Origin: Thermodesulfobacteriota bacterium
GTDB lineage: Bacteria > Desulfobacterota > WTBG01 > CAIYCZ01 > CAIRTM01
Direction of reading: 5' to 3'
DNA length: 64,000 nt
NCBI GenBank assembly: GCA_026415325.1
Contig: JAOAHH010000126.1
Coordinates: 24,367 to 88,366 of the forward strand
The position numbers were made by a program, and so were the translations under genes. This document shows positions 8,942 through 17,501 of the stretch, in pieces (the first letter of the stretch is position 1; every line of letters begins with the position of its first letter). The notes under the pieces are model-generated. The model saw only the letters and a list, made by a program, of their open reading frames with translations, had not been told where the DNA came from and made no database searches.

Positions 8942-10071
8942 GCAAAGGGTTTATGGCGTCGTGCAGAAGCAAGCAAAGCATGATAGAGCGCAGCGGTTTT
9001 TTGCACCATTGTATCCGCTGTAAATAATGTTTCATAGCGATGTTGGGCTTTGGCGCCAAGTTCACGCCGAAGATCAGGACTGTGTACAAGCCGTAGGAGG
9101 GCGCTACACAACGCAGTGGGATCACCCGGCGGCACCAATATCCCCGCATCACCGACAAGTTCGGGAATGGCGCTTACCCGCGTTGCAATGACCGGAAGTC
9201 CGCAAGCCATTGCTTCAAGGATCGATAATCCAAAACCTTCCCAGCGTGAGGGGTGAACGAACACGTCAAGCGATGCAAGCACATCACCGACATCGCGGCG
9301 GTATCCGGTAAAAAAGACCGAATCCTGAAGGTGCTCGCAGCAAACTTCATTTTCAAGCTCCTGCCGCATTGGGCCGTCGCCGGCAATAATAAGACGGAGC
9401 ACCGGACACTGCGCATGTGCCATGGCAAAAGCCCGGATGAGATCACGATGCCCTTTTTGCGCCACAAGTCGCGCAGTAATGCCGCACACGACATGCTCAT
9501 CTGACAGGCCCAGCTTAGCACGAAACGAGCCAACAGGTTGTACAGGCTGTGGCGCATCAATACCATAATGAATGGTTACAATCTTATCCAGTGGGATACT
9601 TTCAACCGTGCCTGCAAATTCAGCTACCCAGTCCGATATTGCAATCAGAGATTGAACACGCGAGGCAAGCAACCGGTTGATAATACGTATGACAATGTTT
9701 CTTCTGAAACGATCGTCGTTATGACGGGTTGAGACGATGCACGGACATCCTGTTGCAACTGCTGCAGCAATTCCGTAGAGATCACCATGTATTAGATGGG
9801 TATGGACGAGTGCTGGCTTTATTGTACGCAAAAGGGAGGCCGTCCGGAAAAACGTTCGTGGGTCGATGTCATAATCGGCAGCAACAGGATAGACGGCAAT
9901 GCCCCGAAAACGAAGCATGTCGCTGTATTCAGAAACCGGTTTTTTTGATTCCATAAAGATAATGCAGGAAACCTGATATCTCTGTTGTAATGCGGGTAAA
10001 AGCGTCAACAAGTGCCTTTCCATACCGTAAATACCGGTCACCTTTGTAATATGTACGACATGCTGCTTCAT
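8938..10071 (-). CDS. Glycosyltransferase family 4
   Basis: Cytoplasmic retaining GT-B glycosyltransferase, 377 residues from the ATG at 10071, which has a GAGAG site about 8 bases upstream. An earlier in-frame ATG at 10119 adds 16 residues that do not look like a GT4 N-terminus. The acceptor-side motif TGIYGMERHLL is near residue 12. The donor-site motif EGFGLSILEA, followed by CGLPVIATRVSAIPE, is in the C-terminal half with the conserved E-x7-E glutamates. It is coupled to the O-antigen-ligase-like gene, so the pair probably builds a lipid-linked surface glycan. The sugar donor is unknown. Confidence 0.9.
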   Translation of the reverse strand: MKQHVVHITKVTGIYGMERHLLTLLPALQQRYQVSCIIFMESKKPVSEYSDMLRFRGIAVYPVAADYDIDPRTFFRTASLLRTIKPALVHTHLIHGDLYGIAAAVATGCPCIVSTRHNDDRFRRNIVIRIINRLLASRVQSLIAISDWVAEFAGTVESIPLDKIVTIHYGIDAPQPVQPVGSFRAKLGLSDEHVVCGITARLVAQKGHRDLIRAFAMAHAQCPVLRLIIAGDGPMRQELENEVCCEHLQDSVFFTGYRRDVGDVLASLDVFVHPSRWEGFGLSILEAMACGLPVIATRVSAIPELVGDAGILVPPGDPTALCSALLRLVHSPDLRRELGAKAQHRYETLFTADTMVQKTAALYHALLASARRHKPFA

Positions 10072-10101
10072 CTGCTGCTCTCTCTTTATTTTTAGTGTTC
10101 G

Positions 10102-10129
10102 ATTATATAGAAAATGCATTGGTCGTCAC
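10102..10129 (-). promoter_or_regulatory. Sigma70-type promoter for the glycosyltransferase operon
   Basis: On the minus strand a perfect TATAAT (10107 down to 10102) follows GTGACG, four of six matches to the -35 consensus, with a 16-base spacer. Transcription would start about 25 bases before the glycosyltransferase ATG. Confidence 0.5.
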
Positions 10130-10220
10130 TATAAAAAAACACCCTCATGATTAAAAGAATACAAGTTCAACATAATTTTACATAAATATGTATACATATC
10201 GCATAATGTAGAAAAATGGG

Positions 10221-10249
10221 TTGTCAAAAAAAAATAGTTAAGATATATT
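10221..10249 (+). promoter_or_regulatory. Sigma70-type promoter for the secreted protein pair
   Basis: TTGTCA at 10221-10226 and TATATT at 10244-10249 are separated by 17 bases, 31 bases before the next start codon. The spacer is rich in A. It is divergent from the glycosyltransferase promoter. Confidence 0.55.
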
Positions 10250-10280
10250 AAAAATAAAAAACATAGCACCTCCGAAAGCA

Positions 10281-10943
10281 ATGAAAAATCCTTTTACCTT
10301 GGTGCTGTTTATGAGTCTCATGGTCGGTACATTAACAATACCGGACCAGTGTGCTGGCCAACGTGCCAAAAACGAGTACAATGACACAGCCGTTTCTGAA
10401 TCATTCGGAGCTCGCCTTGGGCGGTATACCCTTATTGAAGATGAGCTTGACGATATACCGAGAAGAATCACACGGTATGATTACCTGAAAGAAGCTGCGG
10501 AACCGCTTCGGCTTTTTAGCAGGCATCCAGGGCCTGAGTGTGCCATACTTAATCTGCAATGGCATCGGGGATCTATCTTTATCAATGATTTCACCATTGT
10601 GCCCGGTGAGATCCGGAAGCGCAAATGGCTTGAACATGATGGCTCCGGCGATACCATTCTGTATCGCCTTTTTTCTCGCGATAACCGCCTCCTTCAGCAC
10701 GCTCATCTGGAGCTCAAACCGACGCTATATTTTGACAGCCTCGACGAAACCGATGGCACGCTTTCCGGCGGCGCATATCGCCGCGATAAATACGACTTTA
10801 TCCTGAAAATACCGCTGTTGGACAAAGCAGCATGTAAAATATTCTTTTACCGACAAACTGCTCCGTTAAAGCAACGGATCCCGTCCGGTGTGGGCACCGG
10901 GCAGGAGCGCGAAGAAATCGTAATCGGCGGTGCTGAGTTTTAA
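10281..10943 (+). CDS. Uncharacterised exported protein paired with M64 peptidase
   Basis: A 220-residue protein that I do not recognise. The first 25 residues form a signal peptide (lysine, hydrophobic core, then DQCAGQ), so it is exported. The rest alternates charged and aromatic residues in short strands (FINDFTIVPG, LELKPTLYFDSL, FILKIPL), which suggests a beta-rich fold. There is no transmembrane segment after the signal. It ends 28 bases before the M64 peptidase and sits alone behind the same promoter, so the two are probably cotranscribed. It could be an inhibitor, chaperone or anchoring partner of that peptidase. That role is inference from position only. No clear Shine-Dalgarno site precedes the ATG. 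Confidence 0.7.
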   Translation: MKNPFTLVLFMSLMVGTLTIPDQCAGQRAKNEYNDTAVSESFGARLGRYTLIEDELDDIPRRITRYDYLKEAAEPLRLFSRHPGPECAILNLQWHRGSIFINDFTIVPGEIRKRKWLEHDGSGDTILYRLFSRDNRLLQHAHLELKPTLYFDSLDETDGTLSGGAYRRDKYDFILKIPLLDKAACKIFFYRQTAPLKQRIPSGVGTGQEREEIVIGGAEF

Positions 10944-10971
10944 TCATTGCCCTCCCCTCACGTAACCTACT

Positions 10972-12657
10972 ATGGTTCGATCCGGCATGCTTCATACAAT
11001 ATTCCAACACATCTGTGTGCTGAGTAGTGCCGTAACAGTTGCTGCTCTCTGCTTCATGCCGTATCAGGGACGTGCCGACACGGTCGTTAAAAAAAGAATC
11101 GACAATGGAGAGGACGCTGCTCGTTTTGTCATGGTGATTCTCGCAGAAGGATATACCGCTTCCCAGGAGGTACAATTCGAACAGGATGTAGACCGTCTCA
11201 TCACAAAACTGTTTTCGGTAACCCCGTGGAAAGAATATCGCAATGCCGTTAATCTCTATACACTCTTTACCCCTTCAGAAGAATCCGGCGCTGATCATCC
11301 ATTAGATGGGATCTATGTGGATACCGTTTATGATGCATCTTTTGATACCAACAATATTGCGCGTCTTTTGACTGTCAATGATGCGGCAGCATTGCGCACA
11401 GCGACCCGTATCCCCGAATTTGACACAGTCATCGTATTGGTCAATGACACTCGCTATGGGGGAAGCGGCGGGTCTGTCATCGTTGCCTCAGTGCACGAAG
11501 CGTCCGCTGAAATCATTTTGCATGAAGCCGGCCATGTGATCGCGGGACTTGCCGATGAATACACCACTCCCTACCCGGGATATCCGCCGGGAGACGGCGA
11601 ACCCAATGTGACGTTCCAGACACAACGGGAAAAGATCAAATGGAAAAACTGGATTCCCCCTGAAACGCCGCTCCCGACCCCTGATGTATACCCAGAAAGC
11701 ATTGGACTTTTTGAGGGCGCGCGCTATATGAGCAGCGGCATCTTTCGCCCTGCGTACTCCTGCCGCATGCGCACACTCAATCAAACGTTCTGCCCGATTT
11801 GCGCCGAATCGATCATTCTCAATATCTATAGGTATATCGGTCTGATCGACGCCTATTACCCTGAAACAACCGATATTGAACTTGAGCCGGGCAAATCCCT
11901 GCGCATGGGCATTGTGCCTGCACCGTTGGGCGAATCTCCTCACCGTACCTTCTTTTGGGATATTGACGGAGTACCTTTCGGTGATGATCAGCAGCAGGAG
12001 ATTGTGCTCTTGCCATCAATGCTTCCACAAGGTGTGCACACGGTCAGTGTCCATGTCCGACATGCAACCGACCTTGTTAAAACAGATCCCACAGAATTGT
12101 TAGGTGCACATCAAACCTGGATTGTCAACAAACCATTCTGTTCAGGAAAACTTTCAGGAAGCATCACCGATGCTACAAGAGGCACCCCTATAAGTAACGC
12201 TCAAATTGATATTAGTCCGGGAATTATGACATTTAAGACCGATACAAACGGATCTTTTATATGCGAGAACCTCGGGTGTGGGGTCTATACGGTTCGGGCA
12301 ACTGCTCCGGGATACAATTCTTTCACGCAAGAAGTCTCGATCTCTGATGCGCGCCACAGCACCATAGCCATTGCCCTGCAACCAACAGCTGACTCATTCT
12401 ATCTGCACGGCAGCATCATCGGTACGCCAAAGGGCTGTACTCTTACACTAAGCGGCGCCCGGACAGCATCAACCACACTGTCGAACGATGGCCGCTTTAC
12501 ATTCGGCCCCCTGCCGCCGGGCGAGTATCTCATTATCGCCACAGCACCCGAATATCTGTTTTTCCCGCCACAGCAAAAAGTCACTATCAAAGACCGTGAC
12601 ATCACCCAGATCCGCTTTGCAGCGATCCGGCTCCCCTTCCCTGCAAAAAAGAAATGA
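10972..12657 (+). CDS. Secreted M64 (IgA-peptidase family) metallopeptidase with CarboxypepD_reg domains
   Basis: A 561-residue exported zinc peptidase. Residues 1-35 are a signal peptide ending near GRADT. The M64 zinc site HEAGHVIAGLADEY begins at residue 184, with the two histidines and catalytic glutamate in place, and the downstream C-rich segment SCRMRTLNQTFCPIC belongs to the same domain. From about residue 390 two beta-sandwich regulatory-like domains follow (GKLSGSITDATRGTPISNA and GSIIGTPKGCTLTLSG), of the kind found in carboxypeptidase regulatory modules. M64 enzymes were first described as IgA proteases, but most environmental members have unknown substrates. An alternative start lies five codons downstream at 10987. 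Confidence 0.88.
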   Translation: MVRSGMLHTIFQHICVLSSAVTVAALCFMPYQGRADTVVKKRIDNGEDAARFVMVILAEGYTASQEVQFEQDVDRLITKLFSVTPWKEYRNAVNLYTLFTPSEESGADHPLDGIYVDTVYDASFDTNNIARLLTVNDAAALRTATRIPEFDTVIVLVNDTRYGGSGGSVIVASVHEASAEIILHEAGHVIAGLADEYTTPYPGYPPGDGEPNVTFQTQREKIKWKNWIPPETPLPTPDVYPESIGLFEGARYMSSGIFRPAYSCRMRTLNQTFCPICAESIILNIYRYIGLIDAYYPETTDIELEPGKSLRMGIVPAPLGESPHRTFFWDIDGVPFGDDQQQEIVLLPSMLPQGVHTVSVHVRHATDLVKTDPTELLGAHQTWIVNKPFCSGKLSGSITDATRGTPISNAQIDISPGIMTFKTDTNGSFICENLGCGVYTVRATAPGYNSFTQEVSISDARHSTIAIALQPTADSFYLHGSIIGTPKGCTLTLSGARTASTTLSNDGRFTFGPLPPGEYLIIATAPEYLFFPPQQKVTIKDRDITQIRFAAIRLPFPAKKK

Positions 12658-12690
12658 TCGTTCTTTGGTCGTGGTGTGCTCGGTAAGGGG

Positions 12691-12719
12691 TTGCTTTCTC
12701 ACCAGCAACGGCGTATATA
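12691..12719 (+). promoter_or_regulatory. Possible sigma70-type promoter for the FAH-family gene
   Basis: TTGCTT at 12691-12696 and TATATA at 12714-12719 are 17 bases apart, about 80 bases before the FAH-family ATG. Confidence 0.4.
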
Positions 12720-12799
12720 AAATGCCACATTCTTGAATGCCTGTACCATTGGGAGAAAAGAGCGAGTGCTCTCAAAAGAAGTGTTGATACAGGGCTCCT

Positions 12800-13567
12800 A
12801 TGAAGCTTGTCCGATGTATCTATCAAGGAACCGTCCGGCACGGCATTCTTGAGGGCGAGGATATACACCTTGTCCGCAGTAAAAAGTTTGAGAGACACAG
12901 CATCACCAATACGGTCATCCCTCTTCGTGAGGTCATGCTGTGTGCACCGTGTGTGCCGTCAAAAATTGTGGCAGTCGGACTCAACTACCGTGCCCATGCA
13001 GGAGAACTGAATATGCCCGTACCGGAGGAGCCGCTGCTGTTTTTAAAACCTCCAAGTGCGGTTATCGGCCATCATGATGCCATTGTTATGCCTGCAATGT
13101 CACGGCGGGTTGATTACGAGGGGGAGCTTGCAGTGGTCATTGGAAAACCATGCAGACATGTTCTCCCTGAGAATGCCCCGCATGTTATTCTTGGCTACAC
13201 CTGCTGCAACGATGTCACGGCCAGAGACCTCCAGAAAAAGGACGGACAGTTTACCCGAAGCAAGGGGTTTGACACTTTCTGTCCTGTTGGACCGTGGATC
13301 GAAACAGAACTTGATCCGAATAACCTTGTAATAACAACAAAGGTCAACAGCGTGACAAAGCAACACGCATGGACGGGTGACATGATTTTTTCTGTGTTTC
13401 ATTTAGTCTCTTTTATTTCTCAGATCATGACACTCCTGCCCGGCGATATCATCGCCACCGGCACACCGCCTGGAATTGGCCCCCTGCAGCCGGGCGATCG
13501 AGTCGATATAACAATTCAGGGCATCGGCACCTTATCCAATAGCGTTGTTAATGAACTGAAACCATAA
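12800..13567 (+). CDS. Fumarylacetoacetate hydrolase family enzyme
   Basis: A 255-residue FAH-family protein. The N-terminal third is the small lead domain. The catalytic domain begins at KIVAVGLNYRAHA near residue 54. It contains RVDYEGELAVVIGK with the metal-binding Asp-x-Glu pattern, GYTCCNDVTARD, GFDTFCPVGPW, and PGDIIATGTPPGIGPL with the glycine loop. Members hydrolyse C-C bonds of acylpyruvates, decarboxylate oxaloacetate, or isomerise and hydrate 2-oxo acids from aromatic ring cleavage. Length and motifs fit the acylpyruvase/HpcE-like group, but the substrate is open. It ends 23 bases before the next promoter, so it is probably transcribed on its own. Confidence 0.88.
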   Translation: MKLVRCIYQGTVRHGILEGEDIHLVRSKKFERHSITNTVIPLREVMLCAPCVPSKIVAVGLNYRAHAGELNMPVPEEPLLFLKPPSAVIGHHDAIVMPAMSRRVDYEGELAVVIGKPCRHVLPENAPHVILGYTCCNDVTARDLQKKDGQFTRSKGFDTFCPVGPWIETELDPNNLVITTKVNSVTKQHAWTGDMIFSVFHLVSFISQIMTLLPGDIIATGTPPGIGPLQPGDRVDITIQGIGTLSNSVVNELKP

Positions 13568-13590
13568 GGGCAGGTGCTGCTCTTTATCTA

Positions 13591-13619
13591 TTGACAATCC
13601 TGAACAATCCTTCTACAAT
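13591..13619 (+). promoter_or_regulatory. Strong sigma70-type promoter for the E1 operon
   Basis: A perfect TTGACA (13591-13596) and TACAAT (13614-13619) are separated by 17 bases. The start codon of the E1 alpha gene lies 177 bases after the -10 box, which leaves a long leader. Confidence 0.6.
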
Positions 13620-13688
13620 TCCCGCTCCGTTCGCCTTACTGGGAAACCAAGCCGCACAGCCACAACCATTGTTTGGGAAGAGGTATTT

Positions 13689-13760
13689 TGCGTGCGCTGG
13701 ACACAAAACACAAGAGTTGCCGTACGCACCTGATCCGGGTAAACCCGGCGATCCAGGAGC
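13689..13760 (+). promoter_or_regulatory. Structured leader resembling the 3' half of a TPP riboswitch
   Basis: The stretch ACCTGATCCGGGTAAACCCG at 13728-13747, continuing GGCGATCCAGGA, closely follows the conserved P4/P5 arm of TPP riboswitches (ACCTGATCYGGnTAATnCYRGCG). CCTG (13729-13732) pairs with CAGG (13754-13757) and CCGGG with CCCGG. Just upstream an 8-bp stem TGCGTGCG (13689-13696) / CGTACGCA (13721-13728) has one G-U pair. The expected CTGAGA of the 5' half is missing; CTGGACA is the nearest match. The leader precedes a TPP-dependent enzyme. It could be a degenerate or rearranged TPP element, or a coincidence. Confidence 0.35.
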
Positions 13761-13795
13761 TGCAGACAACATCATGAAAGGGTTCATATCGTACC

Positions 13796-14782
13796 ATGGC
13801 ATACATTGACCCGTACGCAATGTCCCCTGAAAAGAAAATCGCCCTACTTGAAACAATGGTGCTGATCAGGGTCTTTGAAGAGCGGGTAGCAACACTTTTT
13901 GCCCAGCAGCTCATCCCAGGTTTTGTGCATCTTTCGATCGGCCAGGAAGCGTCAACCGTTGGCAGTTGTGCTGCGCTGCGGCCTGACGATTACATCGTCT
14001 CTACCCATCGCGGCCATGCTCATATTTTGGCAAAAGGCGCTGATCCGAAATATATGTTCGCTGAATGCCTGGGGAAAAAGACCGGTTATTGCAAGGGCAA
14101 AGGTGGCTCCATGCACATTGCAGACTTCTCAAAAAACATTCTCGGTGCCAACGGTGTGGTTGGGGGTGGTTTTCCAATCATTATCGGTGCAGGATTCTCG
14201 ATAAAGCTTCGCAAAACCGATCAAGTTGGTATGGTGTTTTTCGGCGACGGTGCATCAAACCGCGGCACCTTCCACGAGGCGTGCAACATGGCGGCTGTTT
14301 TTAAACTCCCGATCGTGTTTGTCTGCGAAAACAATATGTATGCATCAACATCTCCAGCATCAAAAATGGTAGCCGGAGGATCGATTGCAGGCCGTGCTCA
14401 TGCCTATGGCATTCCCGGTTTTATCACAGACGGCAGCAATGTGCTTGCCGTAGCAGAAGTGGTACAAGAAGCAGTTGACCGAGCACGCAGAGGCGAGGGG
14501 CCTTCTATCGTCGAAACCGAAACCTACCGCTATAAAGGGCACTTCGAAGGAGACAAACAAAAATATCGAACCCAAGATGAAATTCAAAACTATCGTATGA
14601 CCCGTGACCCGATCGACCGATTTGAACGCGTGCTCCAAGAAGAAGGCATTTTAACAAAGACCGCAATCAAAGAGATCTGGGCAGCAGCGCATACGCGGAT
14701 TGAAGAAGCGGTGCGCTTTGCTATGGAATCACCGCTTCCTGAACCGGAAGAAGCCCTTGACGATGTTTTTGTAAACCCGTAA
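13796..14782 (+). CDS. TPP-dependent 2-oxoacid (pyruvate/acetoin-type) dehydrogenase E1 alpha
   Basis: Alpha subunit, 328 residues, of an alpha2beta2 E1 that decarboxylates a 2-oxo acid or cleaves acetoin using thiamine diphosphate. The TPP-binding motif runs from GDGASNRG near residue 146 to CENN near residue 178, and HRGHAH and KGGSMH line the active site. The closest general match is the PdhA/AcoA group. It starts at ATG 13796; a second ATG eight codons on is possible, and neither has a strong ribosome site. It lies 12 bases before the beta subunit. No E2 or E3 gene is in the window, so the lipoyl partner must be elsewhere or the enzyme has another role. Confidence 0.88.
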   Translation: MAYIDPYAMSPEKKIALLETMVLIRVFEERVATLFAQQLIPGFVHLSIGQEASTVGSCAALRPDDYIVSTHRGHAHILAKGADPKYMFAECLGKKTGYCKGKGGSMHIADFSKNILGANGVVGGGFPIIIGAGFSIKLRKTDQVGMVFFGDGASNRGTFHEACNMAAVFKLPIVFVCENNMYASTSPASKMVAGGSIAGRAHAYGIPGFITDGSNVLAVAEVVQEAVDRARRGEGPSIVETETYRYKGHFEGDKQKYRTQDEIQNYRMTRDPIDRFERVLQEEGILTKTAIKEIWAAAHTRIEEAVRFAMESPLPEPEEALDDVFVNP

Positions 14783-14794
14783 AGGAACCGATCA

Positions 14795-15847
14795 ATGGGC
14801 GTCCGAGACCTCTCATGTTCACTTGCCATGGCCGAAGCGCTTGCCGAAGAGATGGAACGGGATCCAACAGTGTTCATCATCGGTGAGGACCTGACGGCAC
14901 ACGGTGGCATCTTCGGTCAGTTTCGCGGCCTTCCGGAACGATTCCCCGATCGGATTATCGATACCCCCATTTCTGAAACCAGCATCGTCGGCGCAGGCAT
15001 CGGTGCCGCGCTGACGGGTATGCGACCAATTATTGACATGCACTTTGCGGATTTTGTCACCACCGCAATGGACGAAATCGTCAACCAGATGGCAAAGCTG
15101 CGGTATATGTCGGGTGGCCAAGCAAAACTGCCGCTTGTGTTGTGGGCCCCGGACGGTGCCGGAATTTCTGCAGCGGCCCAGCACTCACAAAGTGTTGAAA
15201 GTTGGTTTATCCACACGCCGGGCCTTAAAGTGGTGGCACCGTTTGAGCCCGCTGATGTCAAAGGCCTGTTGAAGGCGGCAATTCGGGATGACGATCCGGT
15301 CATCTTTTTCCAGCACAAACGGCTGTTTCGGTGGACCGGCCCGGTTGCAGAACATCACGAATATTTAGTTCCTTTGGGCAAAGCCCTTATCAAACGCCAC
15401 GGCAGCGATGTGACAATCATCACATATTCCCGCATGACCTATGAATGCTTGGAAGCGGCGCGTATCCTTGCGCAACAGGGGATTCAGGCTGAAGTGATTG
15501 ATTTACGGACACTAAAACCGTTCGACATGGAATTGATCGCCGAATCACTACGCAAAACCCGCCGGGCTGTCATTGCCCATGAGGCCTGTTTAACAGGGGG
15601 GTTTGGTGCGGAAATCGCCGCTCGCATCGGTGAAGAGCTTTTTGAACACCTTGATGCACCTGTCCTGCGTGTCGCGGCAAAGGATGTTCCAATTCCCTTT
15701 AGTCCGGTACTTGAAAAATTCGTTTTGCCCCAGGCTGAAGATATCCTGAATGCCGTGCGCACGGTAATGAAGTACCCCTCACGTGCTGTTACGCGTGCCT
15801 GTTCGATAACCAAAACACCTCGCTCAAAACGAAGGCGATCGGGATAA
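14795..15847 (+). CDS. TPP-dependent 2-oxoacid (pyruvate/acetoin-type) dehydrogenase E1 beta
   Basis: Beta subunit, 350 residues. The N-terminal LSCSLAMAEALAEEMERD, then GEDLTAHGGIFGQF, DTPISETSIVGAGIGAAL and the conserved YMSGGQAKLPLVL place it in the PdhB/AcoB group. VIDLRTLKPFD and the SHAE-like VIAHEACLTGGFGAEIAARI belong to the transketolase C-terminal domain. AAGGAA stands eight bases before the ATG. The last 20 or so residues are an arginine-rich extension past the usual end. It forms an operon with the alpha subunit and probably with the amidohydrolase downstream. Confidence 0.88.
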   Translation: MGVRDLSCSLAMAEALAEEMERDPTVFIIGEDLTAHGGIFGQFRGLPERFPDRIIDTPISETSIVGAGIGAALTGMRPIIDMHFADFVTTAMDEIVNQMAKLRYMSGGQAKLPLVLWAPDGAGISAAAQHSQSVESWFIHTPGLKVVAPFEPADVKGLLKAAIRDDDPVIFFQHKRLFRWTGPVAEHHEYLVPLGKALIKRHGSDVTIITYSRMTYECLEAARILAQQGIQAEVIDLRTLKPFDMELIAESLRKTRRAVIAHEACLTGGFGAEIAARIGEELFEHLDAPVLRVAAKDVPIPFSPVLEKFVLPQAEDILNAVRTVMKYPSRAVTRACSITKTPRSKRRRSG

Positions 15848-15872
15848 CGTGGATCTCCCGCCACCGCACGGC

Positions 15873-16844
15873 ATGAATATGACGATCACAACCGTTACTG
15901 GGAATATCTCGCCAGAACAGCTTGGCCCAACACTCATGCACGAGCATGTCTTCGTGCAGTACGGTGGTCCATCATCCCCCTATAGTACCCCCGGTGAGGT
16001 GTTCGATGAGCTTGTTGCTTCGTGCACTGTCGCGATCGACCAAATGAAACGCTACGGCGTCCGGACAGTTGTGGATCCGACAACCGTTGATCTTGGCCGC
16101 AACATTCCGCTCCTTGTTGCGCTGAGCACCACAACGTCATTTCAGATCATTTGTGCAACCGGTATCTACAGCACGGCCGTGTACCGGCGGATGCGAGACC
16201 GCTCTGGTGGGCCGGCGGCAATTGCCGATCTGTTTGTTCGTGAACTGACCCAGGGCATTGATGGATCAGGTGTGCGTGCAGGTATCATCAAAGTGGCTAC
16301 CGGGGCTCAACGGATAACGGATGACGAGCGGGAATTGCTCGAAGTTGCCGCACACACGGCATACGTCACCGGCGCTCCTGTTATCACGCATACCGAAGGC
16401 ATGCATGGAGAGGAGCAGCAGCGCATTTTAATAAGTGGAGGCGTGTCACCCGAACGCATCATAATTGGTCATAGTTGTCTGTCACGTGATTTTAACTACC
16501 ACCGACGCATCATCGAAGCAGGATCATATCTTGCGTTTGACCGGTTCGGCATGCCTGATATGCCAGATGAAGTGCGTGTTGCATCTTTACATGCTTTGAT
16601 TGCTGCAGGGTTTACCTCACGCCTTGTTGTGTCTCATGACTCAGTATGGCATTGGGTGGACGGCCCAGTTATGGGAACAGGGGCTTATCGCAACTGGAAA
16701 CCGACAAATTTCTTTGAGCGTATCATTCCCATGCTGCAGTATTGCGGTGTTCATGATGCCGACATCACAGCACTCTTGGTCGATAATCCACGACGGTTTT
16801 TTAGCAGTACGCATAGCGGGGGAAATTTCTCGCCGATTGTCTGA
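15873..16844 (+). CDS. Phosphotriesterase-family metal-dependent hydrolase
   Basis: A 323-residue TIM-barrel hydrolase of the PTE/aryldialkylphosphatase-like group. All metal ligands are visible: GPTLMHEHVF (HxH) near residue 22, a lysine in GIIKVATGA that would be carboxylated, histidines in VITHTEGM and IIIGHSC, and the aspartate in VVSHDSVWHW. Family members are mostly lactonases or esterases. True phosphotriesterases are a minority, so I would call it a probable lactonase of unknown substrate. Possible starts are GTG 15849, ATG 15873 and ATG 15879. The last two leave the usual short lead before the first strand. It follows the E1 beta gene with almost no gap. Confidence 0.82.
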   Translation: MNMTITTVTGNISPEQLGPTLMHEHVFVQYGGPSSPYSTPGEVFDELVASCTVAIDQMKRYGVRTVVDPTTVDLGRNIPLLVALSTTTSFQIICATGIYSTAVYRRMRDRSGGPAAIADLFVRELTQGIDGSGVRAGIIKVATGAQRITDDERELLEVAAHTAYVTGAPVITHTEGMHGEEQQRILISGGVSPERIIIGHSCLSRDFNYHRRIIEAGSYLAFDRFGMPDMPDEVRVASLHALIAAGFTSRLVVSHDSVWHWVDGPVMGTGAYRNWKPTNFFERIIPMLQYCGVHDADITALLVDNPRRFFSSTHSGGNFSPIV

Positions 16845-16907
16845 CGGTTTTATCAGGATGTTTTTTTGAGGGCGTGATAGATTCGTTAAAGGAAAGGAAA
16901 GTATATT

Positions 16908-17360
16908 ATGCGCGAGCTACTCAAAAATATCGCAGCACTCCCCGACCTTGAAATCGGACAAACACCCGATGATTTCAAGTGCCTTGCCGAGCGAACACTT
17001 GAGGCAAAGGAGAAGGTTATTTACTATATCGGGAGCGTCGAATTATTGTTGGAAGCATACGAACAGGCGTATGAGAACAACTATTATATTCCAACGAGGA
17101 TAGAGCGAAATATTTTGGTCAAAATGCTCGCCCCTGACACCCCGGCGATGCGCGCATACCGGGCAACAGATGATGCGCAGATCAGGCAGACGCGCGCGCT
17201 CCCCAAGGATGTCGTGATGGACTATGCCGTGATGATCCATGATGATCAGGTTGTCTTTTTTGCGCAGGACCCTCAGTTGTATGCGCTCGCAATAACATCG
17301 CCGTCGATTGCCGTTACTATGAAAGCAATGTTCAACGCAATTTGGACCATGGCACACTGA
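16908..17360 (+). CDS. TrmB-effector-like protein lacking a DNA-binding domain
   Basis: A 150-residue soluble protein. The central part, KVIYYIGSVELLLEAYEQAY followed by GI-type turn residues and RIERNILVKML, and the C-terminal VMIHDDQVVFFAQDPQLYALAI ... AMFNAIWTMA resemble the C-terminal effector region of TrmB-like transcription regulators. The N-terminal winged helix those proteins carry is absent, and the protein is too short to hold one. AAGGAAAG lies ahead of the ATG. It may be a free sensor domain or part of a two-gene regulator. The match is by pattern only. It lies 63 bases after the PTE-family gene on the same strand. Confidence 0.5.
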   Translation: MRELLKNIAALPDLEIGQTPDDFKCLAERTLEAKEKVIYYIGSVELLLEAYEQAYENNYYIPTRIERNILVKMLAPDTPAMRAYRATDDAQIRQTRALPKDVVMDYAVMIHDDQVVFFAQDPQLYALAITSPSIAVTMKAMFNAIWTMAH

Positions 17361-17501
17361 CCGGTCTTTATATTCCCAAAAACAGTACAAAAGGGGGAAA
17401 CCATACAGAGTCGTTTTGCGCTGCAGGATGTGCTTTGGGATACACCTTTTGATAAGCTCCTGGGGGCGCCGTGCTGCAGAGGAACCTATCCGGTGCTCCG
17501 T

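Noticed and set aside
13584..13856. Minus-strand frame with Cys pairs between the FAH-family gene and E1 alpha
   Set aside because: It covers the promoter and the structured leader and runs into E1 alpha. The cysteines do not make a known zinc or iron-sulfur motif.
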